Of a DNA stretch of 53,985 bases, positions 45,202-53,985 are shown piece by piece. The notes under the pieces are model-generated. The model made no database searches. It saw only the letters and a program-made list of their open reading frames with translations, and was not told the DNA's origin. This DNA comes from Pseudomonadota bacterium (GTDB lineage Bacteria; Pseudomonadota; Gammaproteobacteria; Burkholderiales; Sulfuriferulaceae): positions 1 through 53,985 of the forward strand of contig JAJYMO010000060.1 of the NCBI GenBank assembly GCA_021786845.1, in the 5' to 3' direction. Every line of letters starts with the position of its first letter. The stretch's first letter is position 1. Made by a program: the position numbers and the translations under genes.

Positions 45202-45636
45202 TTACGTGGCGCCGATGCTACGCATCTCGTTTGCATTCTGAAGCGAAGTGATGAGAGGGCAAGACAATTTCCCCACCTGCGCATGACAATTGGACACGAG
45301 GTTCGCCAATGCCGTTTCCATACAAATCAAATCTGCCAGTTTTTGGCGCACATCGTGGAGTTTATGCTCGGCAAGTTTGCGGGCCTCCTCGCAATGGGTG
45401 CCGTCCTCCAAGCGTAATAATTCAGTAATTTCATCCAGGCTAAAACCCAGCCGCTGCGCTGATTTCACGAATTGCAACCGCTGCACATCCGCCTCGCCAT
45501 ACCGACGAATACTGCCGTAGGGTTTGTTCGGCTCCGGTAACAGTCCTTTGCGCTGATAGAACCGTATGGTCTCTACATTCACCCCGACCACCCTGGCAAA
45601 GGTGCCGATGGTCAAATTGCCAAAATTATTTTCCAT
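45202..45636 (-). CDS. merR: Mercuric resistance regulator MerR
   Basis: A 144-residue MerR. The N-terminal helix-turn-helix ([26 protein letters not shown] ... [11 protein letters not shown]) is canonical, and the three mercury-binding Cys are in place: Cys82 (THCEEA), Cys116 and Cys125 ([13 protein letters not shown]), equal to Cys82, 117 and 126 of Tn501 MerR. It represses and, with Hg(II), activates the divergent merTPA promoter by twisting the DNA. Transcribed divergently from merT, with the operator at 45642-45672. Confidence 0.95.
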   Translation of the reverse strand: MENNFGNLTIGTFARVVGVNVETIRFYQRKGLLPEPNKPYGSIRRYGEADVQRLQFVKSAQRLGFSLDEITELLRLEDGTHCEEARKLAEHKLHDVRQKLADLICMETALANLVSNCHAQVGKLSCPLITSLQNANEMRSIGAT

Positions 45637-45641
45637 ATCAC

Positions 45642-45672
45642 TTGATTCCGTACCTGACTACGGTAGTAAGCT
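45642..45672 (+). promoter_or_regulatory. mer operator-promoter
   Basis: A TTGATT -35 (45642-45647) and a TAAGCT -10 (45667-45672) are 19 bases apart, the overlong spacing that MerR corrects on activation. Between them CCGTA (45648-45652) and TACGG (45659-45663) form the MerR dyad. This agrees closely with classical mer operators. Confidence 0.88.
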
Positions 45673-45706
45673 TACCTCACTTTATCCTAATTTGAAAGGT
45701 AAAACC

Positions 45707-46063
45707 TTGGCACAAGAAAAATCTGGGTGTTTGCCGCTTATCGGCGGCGTTATCGCTGCGATTGCTGCTTCCCTGTGCTGTGTCGGACCATTGGTACTGG
45801 TTATGCTTGGTATTGGCGGTGCCTGGGTGGCTAATCTGGCCAAGCTGGAACCGTTTAGACCTTACTTTCTCGGCGCTGCCATCATTGCCTTGTTCTTCGC
45901 ATGGGAAAAAATTTATCACACGCCAACTGTAACCAATTGCACCCCCGGTTCTCTGTGTGCCTTGCCGCAGACAAACCGGGTTTACAAATTTTTATTCTGG
46001 GTTGTGGTTGTGCTGGTTGTTCTTGCTATTGCCTTTCCCTACATTGCCCCATTATTCTACTAA
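45707..46063 (+). CDS. merT: Mercuric ion transporter MerT
   Basis: A 118-residue inner-membrane protein with three hydrophobic segments. IAAIAASLCCVGPLVLVMLGIGGAWVANLAKLEPFRPYFLG matches MerT, with the Cys pair (CC) in the first helix that takes Hg(II) from MerP; a second Cys pair is near NCTPGSLCAL on the cytoplasmic side. The start is a TTG at 45707 with GAAAGG seven bases upstream; longer in-frame starts would run into the operator. It feeds Hg(II) to MerA. Confidence 0.92.
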   Translation: MAQEKSGCLPLIGGVIAAIAASLCCVGPLVLVMLGIGGAWVANLAKLEPFRPYFLGAAIIALFFAWEKIYHTPTVTNCTPGSLCALPQTNRVYKFLFWVVVVLVVLAIAFPYIAPLFY

Positions 46064-46075
46064 AGGAGTCCCATC

Positions 46076-48048
<1,973 letters not shown>

Positions 48049-48105
48049 TTTTGCTTTTAATTAAAAACCGGAACAGGATCTATTCGTGAATTAACTTTAA
48101 TATAG

Positions 48106-48942
48106 TTAGTAAAGTAATTGAATACAATCAATCCAGCCATGTCTGACTGCGTTATTTAGCCAGGCAGCATAATCCATATCATTCGGTGCCACATTAAATG
48201 CGGCATCCAGCGATGAGGAAGATTGCAACGCTTGCACCCATAACGCTTCTGGTGCCGGTATTGCCTTGCATTGCGCCTCAAACCCCTCGCGCCACACCCA
48301 GGCGGACTCGCCCGGCAATTGCAAAGCCTTCTGCAGTGTCCGGGTGTCGGACTCCGGTAAAAGGTGAAGTTGTCGCAAGGTGACGAGCGGCCAGGGAGAT
48401 TGAATCAAACGGGTTCCGGCAGCCAGATGGATGCGCAGTTGGGCTGGCTCATCATTGACGAGACGTTGCAGATCAGCTTCGGTGAGGTGAGGGGGCGAAT
48501 CAGACAGAACTTGCCAGAGAGCCCAATCCAGTCGTGCACTGTCTGCCAACCACGGCCATGGGGCAAGTTCGCTTTGCCCGGTGATGGTTTCTGCAAATTC
48601 AGTGCCTGTTTTGGCCAGGTCGGCTTGTTTGGGGGGGCGATTTCGCCAGTGGCGCGCGCACACCGCATCGAATGCGGTGTCACCCAACATGGCCAGCACC
48701 GCAGGAAATTGTATTCGAAGCGCAGTGGTGGCATGGGCCAGGCCGTTGCCACGGTAAGCAGCAATACCTGCCGACCAGCGTTGCCCTTGCTGAAGCAGAC
48801 CGATTTCAGCGGGCGGTTCAGTGGGCGCGCAAGGTGAAAAAATCGCGCTCACCAAAGCCTGCTGCCGATGCATTTCCGCCTGCCAGCCTAAGGCCGTTAA
48901 TTTTTCCGTGCTGGACAACTCATTGTTTAAACGAGTCATCAT
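48106..48942 (-). CDS. bufC1: DUF2063 partner protein of a bufferin-type operon (BufC/HvfC-like)
   Basis: A 278-residue protein of the DUF2063 family (N-terminal putative DNA-binding domain). Recognisable segments are GIAAYRGNGLAHATTALRIQFPAVLAMLGDTAFDAVCARHWR, then a C-terminal half with LDWALWQVLSDSPP. These proteins act as partners that bring a precursor peptide to its DUF692 enzyme. It overlaps the DUF692 gene by four bases (ATGA), so the two are coupled. Third gene of a three-gene operon with the precursor and the modifying enzyme. Function is drawn from family and context. Confidence 0.88.
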   Translation of the reverse strand: MMTRLNNELSSTEKLTALGWQAEMHRQQALVSAIFSPCAPTEPPAEIGLLQQGQRWSAGIAAYRGNGLAHATTALRIQFPAVLAMLGDTAFDAVCARHWRNRPPKQADLAKTGTEFAETITGQSELAPWPWLADSARLDWALWQVLSDSPPHLTEADLQRLVNDEPAQLRIHLAAGTRLIQSPWPLVTLRQLHLLPESDTRTLQKALQLPGESAWVWREGFEAQCKAIPAPEALWVQALQSSSSLDAAFNVAPNDMDYAAWLNNAVRHGWIDCIQLLY

Positions 48943-49847
48943 GCCGCGCCTTGTACTGGATTTTTTGTCATCAACGCCCGTGCTTGATAGGCCTCACCCA
49001 GCAAAATATCCAGGGACGGCAGTTGGTCGTCCCATTCGATCAAAGTGGGCACCGCACCGAATCGCTGTATGGCGTGGGCGTAAGCGCGCCAAACGGCGGG
49101 CGAGACGATGGTTGAATGGTCGTCAATGATCAACCCAGCCTGGGCACTGTGGCCAGCCAGGTGAATTTCGCCCACTAACCCTGCCGGGGCGACATCGAAC
49201 AACTCATCCAGCCACCTCAATACGGACAATATTGGATCGGGTTCCTGGGCGTTGAGGGCATTGACCATCAAATTGTTGATATCCAGCAACATCCCGCAAC
49301 CGGTGCGGCGCACCAATTCGGCAAAAAATTCCGGCTCACTGAAATCGCGTTCGATAAAATTCAGATAGGTACTGAGATTTTCCACCAAAAGAGGGCGGCG
49401 CAGACGCTCTTGCACCTGTTGTACATGGGCGCAAAAAATGGTCAGGGAGGTTTGGGTGAATGCCACGGGCAGCAAATCGCAGGCGTGTATCTCGCCGCGA
49501 TGCGGCCAGGGCACTCTGGCAAAACACGCATGGTCGGACACCTGTACCGGATCAACGCGTTCAACCAGCGCAGCAAGCTGTTCCAGATGTTGCAGGTCAA
49601 TGCCGTGGGCTGAACCCAGTGCGAGTCCCACACCGTGCAAACTGACTGGGTAATCAGTCCGAATGGTACTCAGTATCTGTGCTGACGCATCGTATGGATT
49701 GAAAAAATTTTCCGAGTGTACTTCAATGAAATCGACATCGGGATGCGTAGTGCGAAAAATATTGTAATGCGGTTGGCGTAAACCGATGCCAACCGCAGGT
49801 TGCCGGGTAAGCCTGTTCCGGGATGCGTTCTGATGAGCAATCTGCAT
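48939..49847 (-). CDS. bufB1: DUF692 multinuclear iron oxidase (MNIO), BufB-like
   Basis: A 302-residue TIM-barrel enzyme of the DUF692/MNIO family. Metal-binding segments are in order: VDFIEVHSENFF, VSLHGVGLALGS, VSDHACFARV, LLVENLSTYL, MLLDINNLMVNAL, GEIHLAGHS and TLIEWDDQLP. In bufferin systems such enzymes turn Cys residues of the precursor into thiooxazole groups that bind copper; relatives act in methanobactin synthesis. The ATG at 49847 follows a GGTGAG sequence; a TTG at 49892 overlapping the precursor stop is also open. The family assignment is firm; the product chemistry is inferred. Confidence 0.92.
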   Translation of the reverse strand: MQIAHQNASRNRLTRQPAVGIGLRQPHYNIFRTTHPDVDFIEVHSENFFNPYDASAQILSTIRTDYPVSLHGVGLALGSAHGIDLQHLEQLAALVERVDPVQVSDHACFARVPWPHRGEIHACDLLPVAFTQTSLTIFCAHVQQVQERLRRPLLVENLSTYLNFIERDFSEPEFFAELVRRTGCGMLLDINNLMVNALNAQEPDPILSVLRWLDELFDVAPAGLVGEIHLAGHSAQAGLIIDDHSTIVSPAVWRAYAHAIQRFGAVPTLIEWDDQLPSLDILLGEAYQARALMTKNPVQGAA

Positions 49848-49888
49848 GATCTCACCGGACAGGGCGATCACCCCGGTCGGGGTCTTTC

Positions 49889-50215
49889 TCAAGCATTACG
49901 TTGAGCCATTGCCGCTTCAAAAGCTTTTGTTCTGGCCGGGTCTTTGAGCATGATTTCAGCCTGTTTCGCAGTCAGCCCCCCCATTTTCTTGCAGGTACCT
50001 TCCGGAACCACCTTGAAATCGCCGGGGTTATAGCTAACGGTGCTGGCACCCTGGCATGAATGCAGCCCCGAAACGCCTGCACAGCCATTTTGTCCGGCAC
50101 TGGCCACACCGAAGCATTTGTCCGTGTCTGCAGCTTGAGCCAAGGGTGTGAGTGACAGCGTTCCTGCTGCCAGCAAAGAAGTTGCCGCCGCACTGAGAAA
50201 TTGACGTTTATTCAT
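49889..50215 (-). CDS. bufA1: DUF2282 precursor peptide, bufferin type (BufA1-like)
   Basis: A 108-residue secreted peptide. A signal peptide (MNKRQFLSAAATSLLAAGTL..., cleavage after AQA near residue 28) precedes a core with four Cys, 34, 45, 54 and 75, in the DUF2282 pattern DKCFGVASAGQNGCAG ... SCQG ... VPEGTCKKMGG. Downstream genes encode the MNIO enzyme and its partner, the hallmark of copper-binding bufferins. An extra Lys/Ala-rich tail of about 28 residues follows the usual MGG end. An AGGAG ribosome site precedes the ATG at 50215. The neighbouring copper ATPase fits a role in copper buffering. Confidence 0.92.
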   Translation of the reverse strand: MNKRQFLSAAATSLLAAGTLSLTPLAQAADTDKCFGVASAGQNGCAGVSGLHSCQGASTVSYNPGDFKVVPEGTCKKMGGLTAKQAEIMLKDPARTKAFEAAMAQRNA

Positions 50216-50350
50216 AATGTTACTACTCCTGAATACTGGTTGATTGAAATTCCGGGTAAATTCAAAAGACCCCCAGATCAAGCCGGTGGGTTAGCATGGT
50301 CGGGGTGCTGACGATTAAAATTATCGAAACCGCACCCAGCTGAACGCGCT

Positions 50351-50412
50351 TGATTCAAAATATTTGAATCATAGTCACTGGCTAAATCCGGTGACTTTGA
50401 TCAACTGGTTGA
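50351..50412. promoter_or_regulatory. Array of three dyads upstream of the bufferin operon
   Basis: First, a 21-base perfect palindrome with arms TGATTCAAA (50351-50359) and TTTGAATCA (50363-50371) around ATA. Second, arms AGTCACTGG (50373-50381) and CCGGTGACT (50388-50396) with one T-G pair. Third, TCAAC-TG-GTTGA (50401-50412). They lie 136-200 bases ahead of bufA1 and before the end of the SHOCT gene, so they may be operators or a terminator of the SHOCT transcript. The first resembles ArsR-family operators in general form. Confidence 0.5.
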
Positions 50413-50483
50413 CGATGAAAAATCGTACTCGCTGTCCCTGCTCATTCGTAATCTGTTAAATCGGGTTTCCGTTCCGTTACGCA

Positions 50484-50747
50484 TCATTTCCCTTGTCCCA
50501 AATCCTGGCGCTTCTCCAGGTATTCATCCCTTCCGATTTCTCCACGCGCATAGCGCTCATGGAGCGTGTCAAGCGCAGTGGTTTTTTTATCGCTATTCCC
50601 CTCACGGTCTGGAAAGGCTATCCGGACCAGTAACACGATGCCGGCAAAGATACCGGCAAGTAACAGGAGACAAAACAACCCCCATAACAGCATCATAAAT
50701 CCATTACCACTCCAGCCGGTATAACCACCCATCATGTATGGCCACAT
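50484..50747 (-). CDS. Small membrane protein with SHOCT domain
   Basis: An 87-residue protein. One strong membrane segment (GFMMLLWGLFCLLLLAGIFAGIVLLVRIAF) is followed by a charged linker and a C-terminal SHOCT motif (ALDTLHERYARGEIGRDEYLEKRQDL). Met-rich start MWPYMMGGYTG. Small SHOCT membrane proteins are often found in copper-resistance clusters, as here beside copA, but their role is unknown. AGGAGG stands six bases ahead of the ATG at 50747. It is divergent from copA. Confidence 0.85.
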   Translation of the reverse strand: MWPYMMGGYTGWSGNGFMMLLWGLFCLLLLAGIFAGIVLLVRIAFPDREGNSDKKTTALDTLHERYARGEIGRDEYLEKRQDLGQGK

Positions 50748-50913
50748 TTCATGCCTCCTAAATACATCGAAAAATTCAGTATCCAGGCGGATTTATTTAC
50801 GAATACAGGCCAAAAAACCCGGGAATGGCCGACGCCTGGTGGCAAGATGACGATGCCTGCAAATCATCAGTGCACAAGGTGAATACTACGCAACATATTG
50901 TTTTGGTGCAACG

Positions 50914-50941
50914 TTGAAATACGATTCAATACGAAATATTG
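50914..50941. promoter_or_regulatory. Overlapping dyads upstream of copA
   Basis: In the 306-base gap between the SHOCT gene and copA, TTGAA (50914-50918) pairs with TTCAA (50925-50929), and CAATA (50927-50931) with TATTG (50937-50941). They are candidates for the metal-dependent operator of this divergent region. No classical CueR box was found; the rest of 50748-51053 shows nothing clear. Confidence 0.35.
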
Positions 50942-51053
50942 CACATGGCACGAATGCGCTCTAACTGGTATGCTTTGGAAAAACGCAGGATGGCTGTGGT
51001 GCACATTCCCATCATGCATCAAGATACCGGTCGCTTCCCTGTTCGGAGGAAAA

Positions 51054-53504
51054 ATGAATACGCTTGAAATGGGTGTCGAAGGCATGACCTGTGCATCTTG
51101 TGTGGCACATGTAGAAAAAGCGCTGCGCGAATTACCCGGTGTGCTGGATGCAACGGTGAATCTCGCCACCGAACGGGCCCGGGTTGATTATGATCCCGCA
51201 ATAGTGGCTCCGCAACGCATGGCCGATGCGATCAGCGAAGTGGGTTATACACCCGTGGTGAGCGAGATGGAATTTGCCGTAGCGGGGATGACCTGCGCTT
51301 CCTGTGTCGCGCATGTGGAAAGGGCCATACGGGATTTGCCCGGTGTAACGGAAGCAACGGTCAACCTTGCCACCGAGCGTGTGCACGTACATTACTTTCC
51401 TGCAAGTGCGGATTTTGCCGATTTTTCTGCCGCCGTGGCAGATGCGGGTTATGAAGCGCATGCGCTTGGGGAACAGGGTGAAGATGAATCGGCGGCAAAG
51501 CAGCGCGCACTCACCGCACAACGCCATGGTGTCTGGCTGGCGGCAGCACTGACGCTGCCCGTTGTCGTCTTGTCGATGGGGATGTTCACCTTCCCGGCAT
51601 GGGATGCGCGGTTTGCTGCGGTCAGCCCCTTTCCCCATTTTTGGGATTGGGTGCAGGCCGCGTTGACCACTCTGGTGCTGTTTGGCCCAGGCTTGCGCTT
51701 CTTCCGCCCTGGGTTTATTGCCTACCGTCGCCTCACACCCGACATGAATTCTCTGGTGGCAACCGGTACGGGTGCCGCCTGGCTGTACAGTATGCTGGTG
51801 TTGCTGCTGCCGAACCTGTTCCCCCTCACTGCACAGCACATTTACTTTGATTCTGCGGCAGTCGTCATCACCGCCGTTTTGCTCGGCAAATACATGGAAG
51901 CACTTGCCAAGGGCAGGGGGTCGGCGGCAATCCGGAAATTAATGAACCTGCAGGCCAAGGAAGCGCGGGTGCAACGCAGCGAGGGTGTCGAGGAATCCGT
52001 TCCACTGGCATCAGTGCGCCGTGGCGACCTTGTGGTGATTCGTCCGGGTGAACAGTTGTCTGTGGACGGGATCATTCGGGAAGGGGCATCGCACGTGAAC
52101 CAGTCAATGCTGACCGGCGAACCCATTGCCGTGAACAGGCAAGTCGGGGACGCCGTGGTCGGTGGCACCATCAACCAGGAGGGAAGGTTATTGGTGGAAG
52201 CCACCTCGGTGGGAAAAGACGCCGTGCTGGGGAAAATCATCCAGCTTGTCGAACGTGCGCAAACGGGTAAACTGCCCATTCAGCGACTGGCCGACCAGGC
52301 AGTTCAGGTATTTACCCCCATCGTACTTGCCATCGCAGCGCTGAGTTTTTTGTTCTGGCTTTTTTTTGGGCCAGCACCGGCGATCACCACCGCCTTGATT
52401 TCCGCCGTTGCGGTACTGGTGGTGGCCTGCCCCTGCGCCATGGGGTTGGCGACGCCCGCTGCGATTATGGTTGGCACGGGTCGGGCGGCGGAGATGGGCG
52501 TATTGTTTCGCAAAGGCGAGGCGCTGGAAACGCTGTCCCATGTGGACATGGTGCTGTTTGACAAAACCGGCACCTTGACCGAAGGACGCCCCGCCCTGGT
52601 GGATCTGCTGGCTGGTTCGCTGCAGGAAGCGCTGCGTCTGGCAGCGAGTCTGGAAAGCAATTCCGAACATCCGCTTGCACTCGCCGTGCTGGCAGCCGCT
52701 CAAGCGCAAGGGGTTGTGCCTGAACCGGTGACCGAGTTTAGTGCCATACCCGGTTTCGGCATCCAGGGTAATGTGAATGGGCGTCATGTGTTGTTGGGCG
52801 CACGCCGCTTTGTTGAACGTGAAGGCATCGACATTGGGCATTGGGCGACCAAAGCAAACGATCTCGAAGCAGAGGGCAAGACCGTGGTGTTTCTGGCGGC
52901 AGACCAATTGCCGCTGGCGCTGCTCGCCATTGCCGACCCCATCAAGTCCGATGCCGCCGCAGTGGTTGCTGCCATGAAAAAGCTTGGTTTGAGAGTGGGC
53001 ATGGTCACCGGCGATGGACAACGCACTGCCGAATCGGTGGCGCGAGCGCTGGATATCGATGAAGTGCACGCCGAAGTACTGCCCGCTGACAAAGCGGGTG
53101 TGGTGACGGCGTTGCAGCAACTTGGCCGTCACGTCGCTTTTGTCGGCGACGGCATCAATGATGCGCCGGCGCTTGCCCAGGCAGATGTCGGCATCGCCCT
53201 GGCTTCCGGTACCGACATTGCCATCGAGGCCGCAGATGTGACATTAACGCGCGGGGAACTTGCCGGTGTGCCGACTGCCCTCATTGCTGCGCGCAAAACC
53301 ATGTCGAATATTCGCGGCAATCTGTTTTGGGCTTTTTTTTACAATATCCTGCTGATCCCGGTGGCTGCCGGCGTGCTGATTCCATTTTATGGCATCCATC
53401 TTAACCCCATGCTGGCGGGTGTCGCGATGGGCACCTCCTCTATTTTCGTGCTGGGCAACAGCATGCGGCTCAAAGGGCTGCGGCCCTGGAAGGCATCGGA
53501 TTAG
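51054..53504 (+). CDS. copA: Copper-exporting P-type ATPase CopA
   Basis: An 816-residue P1B-type ATPase. Two N-terminal heavy-metal domains with GMTCASC (10-16 and 78-84) are followed by the membrane domain, the CPC metal site in ACPCAMGLATP (about 458-460), the phosphorylation motif DKTGT (Asp about 503), SEHPLA in the nucleotide domain, GDGINDAPALA, and the last helices with FYNILLIPVAAGV and MGTSSIFVLGNSMRL. It exports Cu(I) from the cytoplasm. The ATG at 51054 has GGAGG four bases upstream; the frame is open further upstream but that stretch has no family similarity. The last-helix motif MGTSS differs slightly from the common MSSVSV form. Confidence 0.95.
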   Translation: MNTLEMGVEGMTCASCVAHVEKALRELPGVLDATVNLATERARVDYDPAIVAPQRMADAISEVGYTPVVSEMEFAVAGMTCASCVAHVERAIRDLPGVTEATVNLATERVHVHYFPASADFADFSAAVADAGYEAHALGEQGEDESAAKQRALTAQRHGVWLAAALTLPVVVLSMGMFTFPAWDARFAAVSPFPHFWDWVQAALTTLVLFGPGLRFFRPGFIAYRRLTPDMNSLVATGTGAAWLYSMLVLLLPNLFPLTAQHIYFDSAAVVITAVLLGKYMEALAKGRGSAAIRKLMNLQAKEARVQRSEGVEESVPLASVRRGDLVVIRPGEQLSVDGIIREGASHVNQSMLTGEPIAVNRQVGDAVVGGTINQEGRLLVEATSVGKDAVLGKIIQLVERAQTGKLPIQRLADQAVQVFTPIVLAIAALSFLFWLFFGPAPAITTALISAVAVLVVACPCAMGLATPAAIMVGTGRAAEMGVLFRKGEALETLSHVDMVLFDKTGTLTEGRPALVDLLAGSLQEALRLAASLESNSEHPLALAVLAAAQAQGVVPEPVTEFSAIPGFGIQGNVNGRHVLLGARRFVEREGIDIGHWATKANDLEAEGKTVVFLAADQLPLALLAIADPIKSDAAAVVAAMKKLGLRVGMVTGDGQRTAESVARALDIDEVHAEVLPADKAGVVTALQQLGRHVAFVGDGINDAPALAQADVGIALASGTDIAIEAADVTLTRGELAGVPTALIAARKTMSNIRGNLFWAFFYNILLIPVAAGVLIPFYGIHLNPMLAGVAMGTSSIFVLGNSMRLKGLRPWKASD

Positions 53505-53631
53505 TGCAGAATGAAGATTTTTTCACATGTTCACGGTTTCTCATTTAACATACTTGATTTCAGGCTGGGACAAACGTAAACCTGACCTGAAGTGTAAAGG
53601 TTCAAAGGCGATGTTTGAAACGCCCGATATC

Positions 53632-53651
53632 CACCGATCTGAAGGCCGGTG
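53632..53651. repeat. TGAA-loop hairpin repeat
   Basis: CACCGATC, TGAA, GGCCGGTG: the same element as at 32156-32175 with two base changes that weaken one arm, and with the same flanks on both sides. It lies between copA and the CopZ-like gene, 28 bases ahead of the latter. The remaining 53505-53631 stretch shows nothing clear. Confidence 0.6.
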
Positions 53652-53678
53652 ATTTTAACTTCCTGAAAGGGGATGATT

Positions 53679-53885
53679 ATGCATGAAACCACGTTGCAAA
53701 TAAGCGGCATGACTTGTAACCACTGCGTGATGAGTGTGACCAAGACCTTGCAAAAAATACCGGGTGTAGACAACGTTCAGGTGGATTTGAGCAAAGGTGA
53801 GGCAGTCGTTCGCGGCAATGCCCCTGCCGAGGCAATGGTTGCAGCAGTCAAGGCCGCAGGATATGGAGCCGAAGTAAAAAGCTGA
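53679..53885 (+). CDS. copZ: Heavy-metal-associated domain protein, CopZ-like copper chaperone
   Basis: A 68-residue single-domain protein. TTLQISGMTCNHCVMSVTKTLQKIPGV carries the metal-binding MTCNHC, and the rest keeps the beta-alpha-beta-beta-alpha-beta order (DNVQVDLSKGEAVVRGNAPAEAMVAAVKAAGYGAEVKS). Placed after copA, it most likely carries Cu(I) to the ATPase. The ATG at 53679 lies six bases after AAAGGGG; an ATG two codons earlier overlaps that site and is less likely. Confidence 0.92.
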   Translation: MHETTLQISGMTCNHCVMSVTKTLQKIPGVDNVQVDLSKGEAVVRGNAPAEAMVAAVKAAGYGAEVKS

Positions 53886-53947
53886 TTCATGTGGCCGCAA
53901 TGCCGGTTCAGAGCGATGTAACCGAAAACCCGCCAGGAGAGCATCGC

Positions 53948-53985
53948 ATGCAGCAAACCATCATCGTTTACACTGCCCCTGGCTG
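53948..53985 (+). CDS. Start of a glutaredoxin-like gene (truncated by window end)
   Basis: Only 12 complete codons are present. They read MQQTIIVYTAPG, and the next codon begins TG, consistent with the Cys of a VYTxPxC active site as in glutaredoxin-family proteins. An AGGAG ribosome site lies eight to nine bases ahead of the ATG. Given copA and copZ upstream, a small thiol-redox protein of the copper cluster is plausible, but so short a piece cannot be assigned firmly. Confidence 0.5.
   Translation, partial: MQQTIIVYTAPG

Noticed and set aside
50898-51053. A 52-codon N-terminal extension of CopA
   Set aside because: The extension has no similarity to P-type ATPases, is Trp/Cys-rich, and the ATG at 51054 has its own GGAGG site.
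52188-53132. A 314-codon open frame on the minus strand inside copA
   Set aside because: It is wholly antisense to the well-supported copA frame, has no family motif and no ribosome site; a product of copA's codon bias.
53576-53606. A CueR-type box between copA and copZ (AACCT...AGGTT)
   Set aside because: The arms are only five bases and the 13-base centre does not match known CueR sites; too weak to annotate.

Overview
The window looks like chromosome of a betaproteobacterium of moderate G+C, plausibly a Nitrosomonadales-type chemolithotroph (sulfur or iron oxidiser group). The basis is the gene mix: paired cyanophycin synthetases with their ABC transporter and DUF1854 protein, a CobD/CbiB-like protein, YciB-YciI-BolA-PPIase and PHP-YciO-M50-TrpS neighbourhoods, a group 3b-type NiFe hydrogenase, and mer/cop metal resistance. 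The class call is fairly firm; the order is a guess. No rRNA, tRNA, CRISPR array or transposase was seen.

Layout. 1-2.3 kb: the 5' part of a secreted phosphoesterase, divergent from an OprB-like porin, with a Fur-box-like site between them. 2.4-2.75 kb: monothiol glutaredoxin. 2.8-6.4 kb (minus): a four-gene operon (UbiA-type prenyltransferase, DprE1-like oxidase, DprE2-like reductase, HAD phosphatase) that resembles the mycobacterial route to polyprenyl-phospho-D-arabinose. 6.6-7.3 kb: mazEF-type toxin-antitoxin pair. 7.3-12.1 kb (minus): a degenerate cyanophycin synthetase (CphA') followed by a full-length CphA. 12.3-19.2 kb: a type IV pilus minor pilin/PilY1 operon ending in a strong terminator. 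19.4-19.9 kb (minus): a ParD-like/RelE-ParE pair with a palindromic operator. 20.1-22.8 kb: the cyanophycin-associated ABC transporter and DUF1854 protein.

23-27.2 kb: CobD/CbiB-like protein, GyrI-like membrane protein, cytochrome b561, then cysM-tadA-L,D-transpeptidase. 27.2-32 kb (minus): an Hfq variant, a small His/Cys-rich membrane protein, a TonB-dependent receptor and its own ExbB-ExbD-TonB. 32-34.2 kb: a hairpin cluster, then a PPIase-BolA-YciI-YciB operon. 34.5-39.8 kb: PHP phosphoesterase, YciO, site-2 protease, TrpS, a small Rossmann protein and RadA.

39.8-54 kb is the most accessory-looking part: a five-gene hydrogenase operon (beta-gamma-delta-alpha plus maturation protease), a Phd/VapC pair, merR-merTPA, a bufferin-type copper-peptide operon (DUF2282 precursor, DUF692 MNIO enzyme, DUF2063 partner), a SHOCT protein, CopA, a CopZ-like chaperone and the start of a glutaredoxin-like gene. 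Mercury and copper handling sit side by side here. Hairpin repeats with a TGAA loop recur at 22.9, 32.1 and 53.6 kb. Three toxin-antitoxin pairs stand at boundaries between functional modules.
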